Shown: piece by piece, positions 1 through 8,047 of the stretch
How the letters are laid out: every line of letters begins with the position of its first letter
How positions within the stretch are numbered: position 1 is the first letter of the stretch
NCBI GenBank assembly: GCA_032251335.1
Contig: JAVVDW010000001.1
Coordinates: 186,001-250,000, forward strand
Length of the DNA stretch: 64,000 bases
Direction: 5' to 3'
Origin: UM-FILTER-40-17 sp032251335
GTDB taxonomy: Bacteria; Bacteroidota; Bacteroidia; Flavobacteriales; Flavobacteriaceae
Made by a program: the position numbers and the translations under genes
Notes under the pieces: model-generated
What the model was told of the DNA's origin: nothing
Database searches by the model: none
The model's input: only the letters and a program-made list of their open reading frames with translations

Positions 1-335
1 TCTAATCCGCGTATTATTTTTTCTTGCTGCATCCGGGTAAGAGTCTCCCAATCTACAGTTTTTTCGACATCTTCCAAGTTTCCAAGCGTGTCAAATTCAA
101 CACTGTATTTGGCTTTATTTTTTTTGAACTTTGCCTCTATGCTTTGTCCGCTTGTACTTATTTCTTTATACCATTTAAGATTTTTGATTTCTGTCAATGA
201 TGAGACAAAGGCCTTTGCAGCATCGGGAACTTCACTTTCTTTGGCACGACTTTCTTTTTCAAATTTGGTTTGCCCTATCAATGGATAAGTTCCAAGGATA
301 AGCAAGCCACAAAGCAAAGTGTAAAAACGCAACAT
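1..335 (-). CDS. Secreted PepSY-like small protein, cut by the left edge
   Basis: Reading leftward from an ATG at 335, an open frame runs 111 codons to the window edge without a stop. Residues 1-21 form a signal peptide (MLRFYTLLCGLLILG then ...LIGQ), so the product is exported. The mature part has a short charged linker, then a tryptophan (LKWYKE) and alternating beta-like stretches (IEAKFKKN, YSVEFDTLGNLEDVE). This resembles the small beta-strand repeats of PepSY-like/beta-lactamase-inhibitor-like domains of Bacteroidota, which are periplasmic and of unknown role. The family assignment is inference from pattern; the signal peptide and open frame are seen directly. The C-terminus lies outside the window. 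Confidence 0.7.
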   Translation of the reverse strand, partial: MLRFYTLLCGLLILGTYPLIGQTKFEKESRAKESEVPDAAKAFVSSLTEIKNLKWYKEISTSGQSIEAKFKKNKAKYSVEFDTLGNLEDVEKTVDWETLTRMQQEKIIRGL

Positions 336-361
336 GATGGTTAATTTATTTTTTAAAAAAA

Positions 362-913
362 TCAATACGAAATAGGCACAGATACTCGGGTTTGGTCCCA
401 CTCAAAACGAAGCATCACGTGGCCGTTTTGCTCTGCAAACGAAATGGTAAACTGCTCAGTTACTTCCGGAAGAGATTCTATAGGAATAAAAACATTTACG
501 GTATCGTATTGAGGATCTCTACTAGCGACTCCCTCGTTGGTGACCCCCCAAATATATTGCCGTTCGTTAAAGATAACCTGCCATTGCTCGGAGTCTGGAA
601 TCGTCCACAAGGTGTATTTCCCGGCGGGTAAATGTTGTCCGTTAATGGTTAGGTCTTTGTTGGTTGTAAATACTGTGGCTTCGTTGGCACCTGTTCGCCA
701 AACTTCATTGTAAGGAACCAACCCGCCAAAAATGGGACGCCCTTTTTTATAAGGCCGGTTGTAGAACACAGACATTTGTAAATCATTTTTGATATAACCT
801 ACCGTATCTTCCGGACTGTATTTTTTTGTGTTTGCTTGCCTTACTTTTATAAAACCGTAGGCGATCATACCCAAGGCAACAATGATAATTAATATCCATT
901 TGATTTTTTTCAT
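362..913 (-). CDS. DUF2911 family membrane-anchored protein
   Basis: The 183-residue product has an N-terminal hydrophobic anchor (about residues 5-22) followed by a single DUF2911 domain (about 38-180). Recognisable family marks are VWRTGANEAT at 71-80 and LPAGKYTLWTIP at 95-106, with the aromatic-rich beta-sandwich pattern typical of this domain. DUF2911 proteins are common in Bacteroidota, are usually exported or anchored facing the periplasm, and have no established function. The gene lies 26 bp upstream of the cut gene in the same direction, so the two may be co-transcribed. The ATG at 913 puts the anchor at the extreme N-terminus, which supports this start. Confidence 0.85.
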   Translation of the reverse strand: MKKIKWILIIIVALGMIAYGFIKVRQANTKKYSPEDTVGYIKNDLQMSVFYNRPYKKGRPIFGGLVPYNEVWRTGANEATVFTTNKDLTINGQHLPAGKYTLWTIPDSEQWQVIFNERQYIWGVTNEGVASRDPQYDTVNVFIPIESLPEVTEQFTISFAEQNGHVMLRFEWDQTRVSVPISY

Positions 914-1088
914 GTGTTTGTTTTTATTTTTTTAAAATGGTTTGGACTGATGTTTTTTTGTCATCTCCATTGATTTCTTAAATCTCCCGACAGACGATGT
1001 TTCATTTATCAAAAAACGCCTATGTCCTTAAATTTAAATTAAACGAACTGTTTTTTAGATAGATTCGACCTGCCATAAAAATATAAAA

Positions 1089-2042
1089 TTATTTCTCGAC
1101 AGAGAAGAAGAATTGCGTTTTATTAACATACAACTGACCGGGTAACAACAAAGGCGAAGGAAACTGTTCGCAATTGGGCGCATCGGGCGGATATTGGGTT
1201 TCAAAACAAATAGATGAAAACCGATCATACCTATTTTCAAATAAGTTGTTTTGCTTTTGAAAATCGGGTGGTGTAAACACGACTACAGACGGTTGATTGG
1301 TGTGAACTTGCATGCGGATACCGGTTTCGGGTGCAAAAAGTTCGGCAGCTAAGTCAGTTTCTTTGTTTAACAAAAAGCAGTCGTCAATTCCTTTAAATGC
1401 CTGGTGTGCCCCGATGGCTCTCCTGGAAATAAAATCTAAAGGTGTTTCTGAAACGGAAAGCATTTTTCCGGAAGGAAGCAGCTTAGCGTCTGTTTCCAAG
1501 TAAGATTGGCTATTGAGTTTCAGTGAGTGATTCAGTATATGGCCTTTTCCGGCCAAATTGTAGTAGGCGTGGTTAGTGAGATTCAGGTAAGTAGGTGCAT
1601 CTGTTTCGGCAGTATATACTATTTCAAAACCATTTTCAAGCAGGCGGTATTTTGCCGTAACGTTTAAGTTACCGGGATAACCTTCTTGTCCGTCCGGACT
1701 GAAAAGTGAAAAGATAATCTCACTTTCCGTTTTAGATTCCAAATTCCACTGCAATTGACCGAAACCTATTTGACCGCCGTGTAAGTGCACGCCGTCTTTT
1801 TGATAGAGTTCGCAACGTTTGTGGTTGATGAGGAAACCGCCACCGGAAATTCGTCCCGCGTATCTGCCAATAGTAGCGCCTATGCTAAAAGGATTGTCGG
1901 CGTACTGCTGCGTGTCTTCAAATCCTAGAATAACGTTTTGCGAAACGCCATTTTTATCTTTTACCCAAACTTGATGAAGCGTTGCGCCTAATTCAATAGC
2001 ACTCAGTGCTATAAATTGATTCTCTATGGTGTGTTTTTCCAA
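1089..2042 (-). CDS. galM: Aldose 1-epimerase (galactose mutarotase family)
   Basis: The 317-residue protein interconverts alpha and beta anomers of hexoses. Family features are present in order: IGRYAGRISGG (58-68), the substrate-binding histidine in VHLHGG (H88), the catalytic-acid histidine in LTNHAYYNL (H158) and the catalytic-base glutamate in CFETQYPPDAPN (E281). No signal peptide is seen, so it is probably cytoplasmic. The start is most likely TTG at 2042: no ATG occurs in the N-terminal region, a stop lies two codons upstream, and a promoter-like -7 box sits about 20 bp upstream. No other galactose-pathway gene is adjacent, so a general role in hexose anomer balance is more likely than a Leloir operon role. 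Confidence 0.9.
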   Translation of the reverse strand: MEKHTIENQFIALSAIELGATLHQVWVKDKNGVSQNVILGFEDTQQYADNPFSIGATIGRYAGRISGGGFLINHKRCELYQKDGVHLHGGQIGFGQLQWNLESKTESEIIFSLFSPDGQEGYPGNLNVTAKYRLLENGFEIVYTAETDAPTYLNLTNHAYYNLAGKGHILNHSLKLNSQSYLETDAKLLPSGKMLSVSETPLDFISRRAIGAHQAFKGIDDCFLLNKETDLAAELFAPETGIRMQVHTNQPSVVVFTPPDFQKQNNLFENRYDRFSSICFETQYPPDAPNCEQFPSPLLLPGQLYVNKTQFFFSVEK

Positions 2043-2061
2043 ATTTCAAAAAATCTATCGG

Positions 2062-2069
2062 CGAATTTA
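2062..2069 (-). promoter_or_regulatory. Probable -7 box (TAAATTCG) for the aldose epimerase gene
   Basis: On the minus strand TAAATTCG differs at one position from the Bacteroidota -7 consensus TAnnTTTG. It lies about 20 bp upstream of the TTG start at 2042, the spacing seen for several other genes here. The same variant occurs before citrate synthase (47847-47854). I see no clear -33 TTG. Confidence 0.4.
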
Positions 2070-2097
2070 CGAAAATAGCGGCGAGTACAAATTCGAC

Positions 2098-2739
2098 TCA
2101 ATGATTTTCTTTGAGTAGTGCCGGGAATTTTGATTGAAATCGTCGCAGTCGTGGTATGGAAACTTTTTGAATGTACGGGTTGTTCGGGTTGTTGCGTTCG
2201 TAATCTTGATGGTAATCTTCCGCTTCGTAAAACTTGACAAACGGTACGAGCTCCGTCACGATGGCAGCCTTGTAAATTTTTTCAGAACGGAGTTTTTCTA
2301 TAAAAGACAATGCGGCTGTTTTTTCATTTTCATTTCTGTAAAAAATAGCCGAACGATACTGCGAACCACGATCGGGGCCTTGCCGGTTCAGCGTGGTAGG
2401 GTCGTGTGAACCAAAGAATACCTCGAGCAAAGTTTGGTAAGTAATCTCTTTAGGGTCATAGAAAACAGCTACCGTTTCTGCATGCCCGGTGTTGCCGTTG
2501 CTCACTTCGTAGTAGGTTGGGCTTTTATCGAAACCACCACTGTAACCCGATATCACTTCATGTACACCTTTTACACTTTCAAAAATAGCCTCTACACACC
2601 AAAAACAACCGCTGGCAAAATACGCGACTTCAAATTTACTTCCAAATGCATCCGAGAGGGGTTTCTTTTGACTGGCAGTGTTTTGACAAGCCAAAACAGA
2701 CACGGTGAAGAGTAAACAGACGAGAACTTTCTTTTTCAT
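2098..2739 (-). CDS. msrA: Peptide-methionine (S)-S-oxide reductase MsrA, lipoprotein form
   Basis: MsrA reduces methionine-S-sulfoxide in proteins. The motif GCFWC at residues 44-48 carries the catalytic cysteine (C45), followed by the family blocks GYSGG, GHAETVAVFYDP and YRSAIFY. I start the gene at the ATG at 2739 (213 residues), not at an in-frame ATG 25 codons further out, because this start produces a clean lipoprotein signal (MKKKVLVCLLFTVSVLAC, lipobox cysteine C18). The enzyme is therefore predicted to be exported and lipidated, repairing oxidised envelope proteins. The domain ends near the usual MsrA length and no MsrB domain is fused. Confidence 0.93.
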   Translation of the reverse strand: MKKKVLVCLLFTVSVLACQNTASQKKPLSDAFGSKFEVAYFASGCFWCVEAIFESVKGVHEVISGYSGGFDKSPTYYEVSNGNTGHAETVAVFYDPKEITYQTLLEVFFGSHDPTTLNRQGPDRGSQYRSAIFYRNENEKTAALSFIEKLRSEKIYKAAIVTELVPFVKFYEAEDYHQDYERNNPNNPYIQKVSIPRLRRFQSKFPALLKENH

Positions 2740-2834
2740 TTTTTTTGAAGGCAATTTACAAATCTTTACGCGTTTTGTATCGATACAGCATGTGTAAATT
2801 TGAATACGAAACAAACAAATTAGCTACCAAGTTT

Positions 2835-3926
2835 TTAAAACCTGTTGCGCAGCTGCATCATCGGTTTTTCGTAAACCTCGTAAAGCAATGCACTCAAAAC
2901 CATTGTGATACCCAAGTAAAGTAGGCTGTTGCTCAAAAAATAGTCTGCTGCTTCGGCGCCTCTCAACAAATAATTCATCCATTGCAAAACAATACTGTAG
3001 TGCAGCAAATATACCGAATAGGACATCTTACTGAGATAGGTAACGGGTTTGGAAAAAATAGATGTGTTTGTTTTCCAAGCGGACAGCAGCGGCAAAAAAC
3101 AGGCAAAGCCCAAAGACGTTAGGGGCAGGTATAAAACCGTCCAGAAAAAGGAATTTGTATTTTCCAGCCCCAGCTTGGGCAGTAAAAAGGTTAAAAAGAA
3201 GAGTACCAAACAACCAAGTAAAGCAATGCTGTTTTTGTAAAAAAACCAAAAGTGTGCGTACTGTTTGAGCAACCACGCAGCCAAAACACCGGTGAGGATG
3301 GCGTCAATCCTAAAAATAACCACCGTTTTGAGCGCCTCATTCCACGAAAAAACATCAGCGTTTTTAAAAAATATCATTTTGGTGAAAACGAAAACAAACC
3401 AAAGAGAAGCTGTTAAAATCAAAAAGATTTTCACCTTGTTTTTCTTGATAAAAACAGCGGTGACAAAAAGGCTCAAAGCGAGTAGGAGGTAAGCCCATTC
3501 CTCAAGAGACAGGCTCCAGGATTCCGGAAAAAAATCGATGAGATTGGAACTGAAATTTTGAAGAAAAAAGAAATAGCTGACACCGTTTTCCACACCATAT
3601 CCCATAGCGTCGGCTATGAAAAAATTGACAAGCAAAATAAGGTAATAATTGGGCAATGTTCGAAACCACCGACGCATCAAAAATCTTTTGCAGGCTTTGA
3701 AGGTGAACGTGTGGTTTACAAAACTTTCAAAAAGAATACGTCCGATAAGAAAACCGCTCAACACAAAAAACACTTCCACACCCCAAAAAGACATGAGTTC
3801 GGCCACTTGCACCCAAAAGTTTGACAAAGGAAAACCGCTGAGCCAAGTCCAATGCCCGACTACTACCATCAAAATAGCCGCAGCCCGCATCACATCCAAA
3901 CCAAATATTCTATTTTCAGAAATCAA
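2835..3926 (-). CDS. Membrane acyltransferase, acyltransferase-3 family
   Basis: The 363-residue integral membrane protein has about ten hydrophobic segments and the acyltransferase-3 pattern: an N-terminal GLDVMRAAAILMVVVGHW block with the conserved His at 25, then FFVLSGFLIGRILFE. Such proteins transfer O-acyl groups onto cell-surface glycans such as lipopolysaccharide O-antigen or exopolysaccharide. The start appears to be TTG at 3926, overlapping the stop of the upstream ddl gene by four bases (TTGA), which implies translational coupling. Substrate and acyl group cannot be read from the sequence. Confidence 0.82.
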   Translation of the reverse strand: MISENRIFGLDVMRAAAILMVVVGHWTWLSGFPLSNFWVQVAELMSFWGVEVFFVLSGFLIGRILFESFVNHTFTFKACKRFLMRRWFRTLPNYYLILLVNFFIADAMGYGVENGVSYFFFLQNFSSNLIDFFPESWSLSLEEWAYLLLALSLFVTAVFIKKNKVKIFLILTASLWFVFVFTKMIFFKNADVFSWNEALKTVVIFRIDAILTGVLAAWLLKQYAHFWFFYKNSIALLGCLVLFFLTFLLPKLGLENTNSFFWTVLYLPLTSLGFACFLPLLSAWKTNTSIFSKPVTYLSKMSYSVYLLHYSIVLQWMNYLLRGAEAADYFLSNSLLYLGITMVLSALLYEVYEKPMMQLRNRF

Positions 3927-4912
3927 TTCGTTGAAGTTTTCAAGGCTTCATGAATGGCATTTTCAAAAAGATTTTTCAGTGAAATTCCTGCTTTTTCGGC
4001 CTGTTGGGGCAAAAGCGATTGTTCTGTTAAGCCCGGCACGGTATTGACTTCCAACAAATGTGGTTCACCATCCACAAATATAAATTCGGAACGAGAAAAT
4101 CCTTTCATGCCTAAAACATCGTATATTTTTTTGGCAACAGCAGACACCTTTGTTGCCCATGACTCCGGTATATCGGCCGGCGTAACCTCATCCGATTTAC
4201 CTAAGTATTTGGCTTCGTAATCAAAAAAATCATTTTCCGTGATGATTTCCGTTATCGGCAAAACAAAGGTTTCTCCCTGATATTGAATCACACCCACCGA
4301 AACTTCTCTACCATCCAAAAAAGATTCAATGAGAATGGCGTCGTCCACCTCGAAGGCTTTTACCACTGATGGAAGCAAGTCTTCAATTTGATGAACTTTG
4401 TATATGCCGTAGCTGCTGCCCGATCGGTTGGCCTTCACAAAACAAGGCAGCCCTATACGAGCCATGATGGCATTGGTATCTATAATGTCTCCCTTGTTCA
4501 CAAAATAAGAATTCGCCATCCGAATCCCGTAAGGTTTCAAAATGGATAGCAAATCTCTTTTGTTGAAAGTGATGGCAGCTTGATAGGCGCCGCAAGAGGT
4601 TTGGGGCAAGTCAATTAATTCAAAATAAGCTTGAATTAAACCGTCCTCGCCGGGCGTTCCGTGTATGGCATTAAAAACCACATCAAAACATATTTTTTTG
4701 TCATTTACAATGATGGAAAAATCGTGTTTATTAACAGGAATCTGAAGGCCTTGTTCATCCATGTAGTACCACATTTTTTTTGTAATAATGATGGCATAAG
4801 CCTCAAATTGTTGCGAATTGAGGTGTTTCATCACCACAGCACCACTTTTGAGTGAAATTTTGTATTCTTCGGAGAAACCGCCCATGATGACGGCAACTTT
4901 TAGAGGTTGCAT
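3923..4912 (-). CDS. ddl: D-alanine--D-alanine ligase
   Basis: This ATP-grasp ligase joins two D-alanines for the peptidoglycan stem. From the ATG at 4912 it is 329 residues. It shows the N-terminal VIMGGFSEEYKISLKSG motif, NAIHGTPGEDGLIQ, the ATP-binding CFVKANRSGSSYGI, the SRSEFIF segment and the metal-binding EVNTVPGLTEQSLLPQQ. An in-frame start 15 codons upstream adds a hydrophobic extension not expected for a cytoplasmic ligase, so I prefer the internal ATG. It is the first gene of a pair with the acyltransferase. No other mur/dcw gene is nearby, so this is a stand-alone ddl locus. Confidence 0.93.
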   Translation of the reverse strand: MQPLKVAVIMGGFSEEYKISLKSGAVVMKHLNSQQFEAYAIIITKKMWYYMDEQGLQIPVNKHDFSIIVNDKKICFDVVFNAIHGTPGEDGLIQAYFELIDLPQTSCGAYQAAITFNKRDLLSILKPYGIRMANSYFVNKGDIIDTNAIMARIGLPCFVKANRSGSSYGIYKVHQIEDLLPSVVKAFEVDDAILIESFLDGREVSVGVIQYQGETFVLPITEIITENDFFDYEAKYLGKSDEVTPADIPESWATKVSAVAKKIYDVLGMKGFSRSEFIFVDGEPHLLEVNTVPGLTEQSLLPQQAEKAGISLKNLFENAIHEALKTSTN

Positions 4913-5005
4913 AAAACTGTATTTACAAACGAAAATAAGTGAATTTTTGAAAAGCAATCTATAGGAAGCGTCTTTTTTTTTAAATAAGACGTTTACTTTG
5001 GGGTT

Positions 5006-5025
5006 ATTGTTAAATATTGTTAAAT
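5006..5025. repeat. Two exact tandem copies of ATTGTTAAAT
   Basis: ATTGTTAAAT occurs twice back to back in the 200-bp spacer between the divergent ddl and Gfo/Idh/MocA genes. It could be an operator for either gene or simple AT-rich repetition; the sequence alone cannot decide. Confidence 0.5.
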
Positions 5026-5112
5026 TAATTCAATTTTTTAATTTGTTTTACACAGGGTCGAATTAATTTTTAATTTTAGGGTATTAAAACCTCAATAACC
5101 TTAAAACAAACC

Positions 5113-6564
5113 ATGAACACTTCAAAAAAACTTTCATCCTCCAGACGCGATTTTATCAAGCTCAGCACCCTGACCAGTGCCGGATTCATGATAGTACCAC
5201 GCCATGTATTGGGCGGTCCGGGCTTTATACCACCAAGCGACAAACTACTCATAGCCGGAATTGGTGTGGGTGGAAAAGGGGAGAGCGACATCCATAGTTT
5301 TTACAAATCCGGAAAAGCGGAAATAGCCTTCCTCTGCGATGTGGACGATGTGCGTGCCGCAAAATCGCGCGAGCGTTTTCCGAAAGCAAAATATTACAAA
5401 GACTGGCGCGAGATGCTTGAAAAAGAAGCGGGAAGTTTTGATGCCGTTTCAGTCTCCACACCCGATCACAACCACGCTGTGCAAGCCTATGCAGCTATGC
5501 AGCTGGGTAAACATGTCTATGTGCAAAAACCACTGACACACGATATTTACGAAGCAAGAAAACTCACCGAGGCTGCCAAACAATACAAAGTGGTCACCCA
5601 AATGGGCAATCAAGGTGCCTCAGGAGATGGTGTGCGACAAATGATGGATTGGTACAGCGCCGGTATCATCGGCAAAGTTCACACGGTGTATTGCTGGACG
5701 AACAGGCCGGTTTGGCCACAAGGCATTCCTTGGTCCGACCAAAAAGCTAAAATCCCGAAAACGCTAGATTGGGATTTGTGGCTCGGGACTGCGCCATTTA
5801 AAGACTATAGAGATAAAGTTGTTCCGTTTAACTGGCGCGGATGGTGGGACTACGGCACCGGAGCACTTGGCGATATGGGTTGCCATTTGGTAGAAGCACC
5901 TTTTCGCATTTTAGGACTTCAATATCCTAAAGATGTACATTGCAGTGTAGGAAGTGTTTATGTGGACGAATTTCAGCGAGGTTATTTCCCGGAAAGCTGC
6001 CCTCCTTCCAGTCATGCTACCTTAACTTTTCCGGAAAATGACAAAACAGATGGCGATTTGACACTTCACTGGATGGATGGTGGTATTCAGCCCTCCCGCC
6101 CTGAAGAATTGGGTCCCGGCGAAATTTTTGGCGATGGCGGCAACGGAGTGTTGATGATTGGCACTAAGGGAAAAATGATGTGCGATACCTATGGTGCCAA
6201 TCCGAGATTGCTACCTACTTCACTTACCGAAATGATTCAAGTACCGCAAACCATAGCACGCGTTCCGGATGGCGCAGACGGACACTATGCCCAGTGGGTG
6301 GAAGGCTGTATTGCTGGCTATGGAAACAAAGAACTCAGTGCGCCTTTTGAAATTTCCGGACCACTGACAGAAACTTTACTGATGGCCAACTTAGCCATTA
6401 GGGGAACAGACCTCAGAAAACCAAGAGAAAACGGACGTGGATTTGACTACCCGGGTAGAGACATCAAATTGTTGTGGGACTACGAAAACATGAAAGTGAC
6501 CAATTTTGATGATGTCAACCAGTTTGTAAAGAGAACTTACAGAAGTGGTTGGGATTTGATTTGA
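5113..6564 (+). CDS. Tat-exported Gfo/Idh/MocA family oxidoreductase
   Basis: The 483-residue protein begins with a twin-arginine signal (SSRRDFIKLSTLTSAGF, RR at 11-12), so it is predicted to be folded with its cofactor and exported. A Rossmann NAD(P)-binding motif follows (GIGVGGKG, 49-56), then STPDHNHA (115-122) and VQKPLTHD (137-144), where the family has the sugar-dehydrogenase EKP motif with E replaced by Q. The C-terminal half matches the long Bacteroidota branch of periplasmic Gfo/Idh/MocA proteins, some of which act as glycoside hydrolases or sugar dehydrogenases. Substrate is unknown. The gene stands alone, followed by a terminator. Confidence 0.88.
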   Translation: MNTSKKLSSSRRDFIKLSTLTSAGFMIVPRHVLGGPGFIPPSDKLLIAGIGVGGKGESDIHSFYKSGKAEIAFLCDVDDVRAAKSRERFPKAKYYKDWREMLEKEAGSFDAVSVSTPDHNHAVQAYAAMQLGKHVYVQKPLTHDIYEARKLTEAAKQYKVVTQMGNQGASGDGVRQMMDWYSAGIIGKVHTVYCWTNRPVWPQGIPWSDQKAKIPKTLDWDLWLGTAPFKDYRDKVVPFNWRGWWDYGTGALGDMGCHLVEAPFRILGLQYPKDVHCSVGSVYVDEFQRGYFPESCPPSSHATLTFPENDKTDGDLTLHWMDGGIQPSRPEELGPGEIFGDGGNGVLMIGTKGKMMCDTYGANPRLLPTSLTEMIQVPQTIARVPDGADGHYAQWVEGCIAGYGNKELSAPFEISGPLTETLLMANLAIRGTDLRKPRENGRGFDYPGRDIKLLWDYENMKVTNFDDVNQFVKRTYRSGWDLI

Positions 6565-6587
6565 CGGATGCTGACGCTCCATAATGT

Positions 6588-6621
6588 AAGGTTGCGGTCA
6601 TGAGGCGGCAACCTTTTTTTA
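6588..6621 (+). terminator. Rho-independent terminator after the Gfo/Idh/MocA gene
   Basis: An 8-bp perfect stem (AAGGTTGC at 6588-6595 with GCAACCTT at 6608-6615) and a 12-nt loop are followed by a T run, 23 bp after the stop codon. This separates the oxidoreductase from the downstream glyoxalase-like gene. Confidence 0.85.
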
Positions 6622-6664
6622 TAATACAACTGTATTTGAAAGCTGTAACTTGAAAACAAAAAAT

Positions 6665-7129
6665 ATGGATGAACAAAAAGAACAATCAGACGAAAAAAAA
6701 TTGCAACGAGACACAATACCGAAAGTGACAGGCATTGGTGGAATTTTCTTTTTCTCAGATAATCCTGAAAAGGCTAGAGAATGGTATGCTGAAAATTTGG
6801 GACTTGAAGTAAATCAATGGGGTTCAAGCTTTGAATTCAGAAACGCAAACAGGCCAGACGAAATAAATTACTTGCAATGGAGCCCATTTAAACAAGGAAG
6901 TGAATATTTTGCCCCTTCAAAAAAAGAATTTATGATAAACTACAGAGTCCAAAATATAGAAGGCCTTGTGAAGAAACTCAAAGATAATGGCGTAACAATT
7001 GTAGATAGCATAGAAGCATTTGACTACGGAAAATTCGTCCATATTATGGATGCCGAAGGAAATAAAATAGAACTTTGGGAACCCATCGACAGTGTGTTTA
7101 CTACCATGGATAGAAAAACAACAAAATAG
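6665..7129 (+). CDS. VOC (glyoxalase/bleomycin-resistance fold) protein
   Basis: The 154-residue cytoplasmic protein holds one vicinal-oxygen-chelate domain (about residues 20-145). The paired beta-alpha-beta-beta-beta modules are visible: GIFFFSDNPEKAREWYAENLGL in the first half, and MINYRVQNIEGLVKKLKDNG ending in DAEGNKIELWEP in the second. Members bind a metal and act as glyoxalases, dioxygenases or resistance proteins; which one applies here is not determinable. The ATG at 6665 is preferred over a TTG five codons upstream. The first 20 residues are a highly charged, low-complexity tail. The gene follows a strong terminator and is probably monocistronic. Confidence 0.8.
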   Translation: MDEQKEQSDEKKLQRDTIPKVTGIGGIFFFSDNPEKAREWYAENLGLEVNQWGSSFEFRNANRPDEINYLQWSPFKQGSEYFAPSKKEFMINYRVQNIEGLVKKLKDNGVTIVDSIEAFDYGKFVHIMDAEGNKIELWEPIDSVFTTMDRKTTK

Positions 7130-7497
7130 CATAAGATAAACCAACACTAAAACATAGTATCCTACTATTCATGGCGGGGAAAGTTGTAAATTCAAGCTTT
7201 GTGCTTTTAAGTAAATTTGTTGTGAACCGACAAAAATTGTTCCGAATACCATCATAAGTTATATCAGTAAAACTTTATAAAGCATGTTAGGAATCCAACA
7301 AGATATTCAAATTAGCATGAAACGCCCATGTAAAAAGAGTGACACACAGAAGTATGATTATCATAGGAATGATAAATCGCAACTCAGGTTTGGAATTTCA
7401 GCAAAAAGTGCCTGCGAATAAAAGTAGATTAAAAGCAAAATCTATTTCCTTTGATCGGGAAGTTTTTGTTACTTTTGTGCCACTAAACACGATTCGC
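7130..7497. other. Gene-free region with promoter-like and inverted-repeat signals
   Basis: No convincing gene is seen in these 368 bp. A TAAATTTG box (7212-7219) matches the -7 consensus but has no gene within 250 bp downstream. A 7-bp inverted repeat (TTATCAT at 7358-7364, ATGATAA at 7369-7375) follows. Short open frames here show no family resemblance. The right end carries the promoter of the TPR gene. Confidence 0.5.
7450..7477 (+). promoter_or_regulatory. Probable Bacteroidota promoter of the TPR protein gene
   Basis: TTTG at 7450-7453 and TACTTTTG at 7470-7477 match the -33 and -7 consensus elements with a 16-bp gap, slightly short. The -7 box ends 20 bp before the ATG at 7498, giving a short leader and supporting that start. 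Confidence 0.55.
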
Positions 7498-8013
7498 ATG
7501 TTTCATAAAAACATAAAGTTGGCCTTGGCTGTTCTGATTTTTGGCTGGGCCGTCTATCAATTTATAGAAGGTTTTATTGGCAATGGCATTATGTATGTTT
7601 TGCTTTCAAGTATTTTCGTATTGCTCTATTTCAAAAACGAAATCATCTTGTTGGCCTTTTTTCGATTGCGCAAACAAGACTTTGTAGGTGCCGATAAATG
7701 GTTAAACAAAATAAAAAGTCCTGAGGCTTCACTGACGCGAAAACAGCAAGGATATTTCTACTATTTAAAAGGTTTGATGGTTTCTCAAACCAACATGAAT
7801 GAAGCCGAAAAACTCTTCAAAAAGGCCATTTCGTTAGGCTTATCCATGAAACATGACCTTGCTTTGGCCAAACTCAATCTGGCTGGCATTGCACTCACCA
7901 AGCGCAGGAAAAGAGAAGCTACACAACTTTTGGCGGAAACTAAAAAGCTCGACAAACAAAACATGTTGACAGAGCAAATCAAAATGATGCAACAACAGCT
8001 CAAACGAATTTAA
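7498..8013 (+). CDS. Small membrane protein with TPR-like helices
   Basis: The 171-residue protein starts at the ATG at 7498, right behind a promoter box; an open frame extends 53 codons further upstream but that part reads through the promoter. Two hydrophobic segments (about 8-27 and 31-48) are followed by a soluble helical domain. It contains a TPR-like unit (KGLMVSQTNMNEAEKLFKKA then LSMKHDLALAKLNLAGIAL) and a basic C-terminus. Proteins of this build serve as membrane-tethered interaction scaffolds. No specific partner is suggested by the neighbours. The gene converges on the TlpA-like gene with a 34-bp gap. Confidence 0.72.
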   Translation: MFHKNIKLALAVLIFGWAVYQFIEGFIGNGIMYVLLSSIFVLLYFKNEIILLAFFRLRKQDFVGADKWLNKIKSPEASLTRKQQGYFYYLKGLMVSQTNMNEAEKLFKKAISLGLSMKHDLALAKLNLAGIALTKRRKREATQLLAETKKLDKQNMLTEQIKMMQQQLKRI

Positions 8014-8047
8014 GCCGCATCATTGTGCTTGACTGTGATTCGGAAAA

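Noticed and set aside
2740..2814. Longer MsrA beginning 25 codons upstream
   Set aside because: The extension would bury the lipoprotein signal in the middle of the protein.
3649..4047. 132-residue plus-strand frame opposite ddl and the acyltransferase
   Set aside because: It is antisense to two well-supported genes and is rich in K, R and S without domain pattern.
7316..7420. Short 34-codon frame in the 7.1-7.5 kb spacer
   Set aside because: No family resemblance, no promoter at the right distance, and no conserved residues visible.
7339..7497. 53-codon N-terminal extension of the TPR protein beginning at a GTG
   Set aside because: It lies upstream of a good -33/-7 promoter and has no family pattern; the ATG at 7498 gives a proper membrane anchor.
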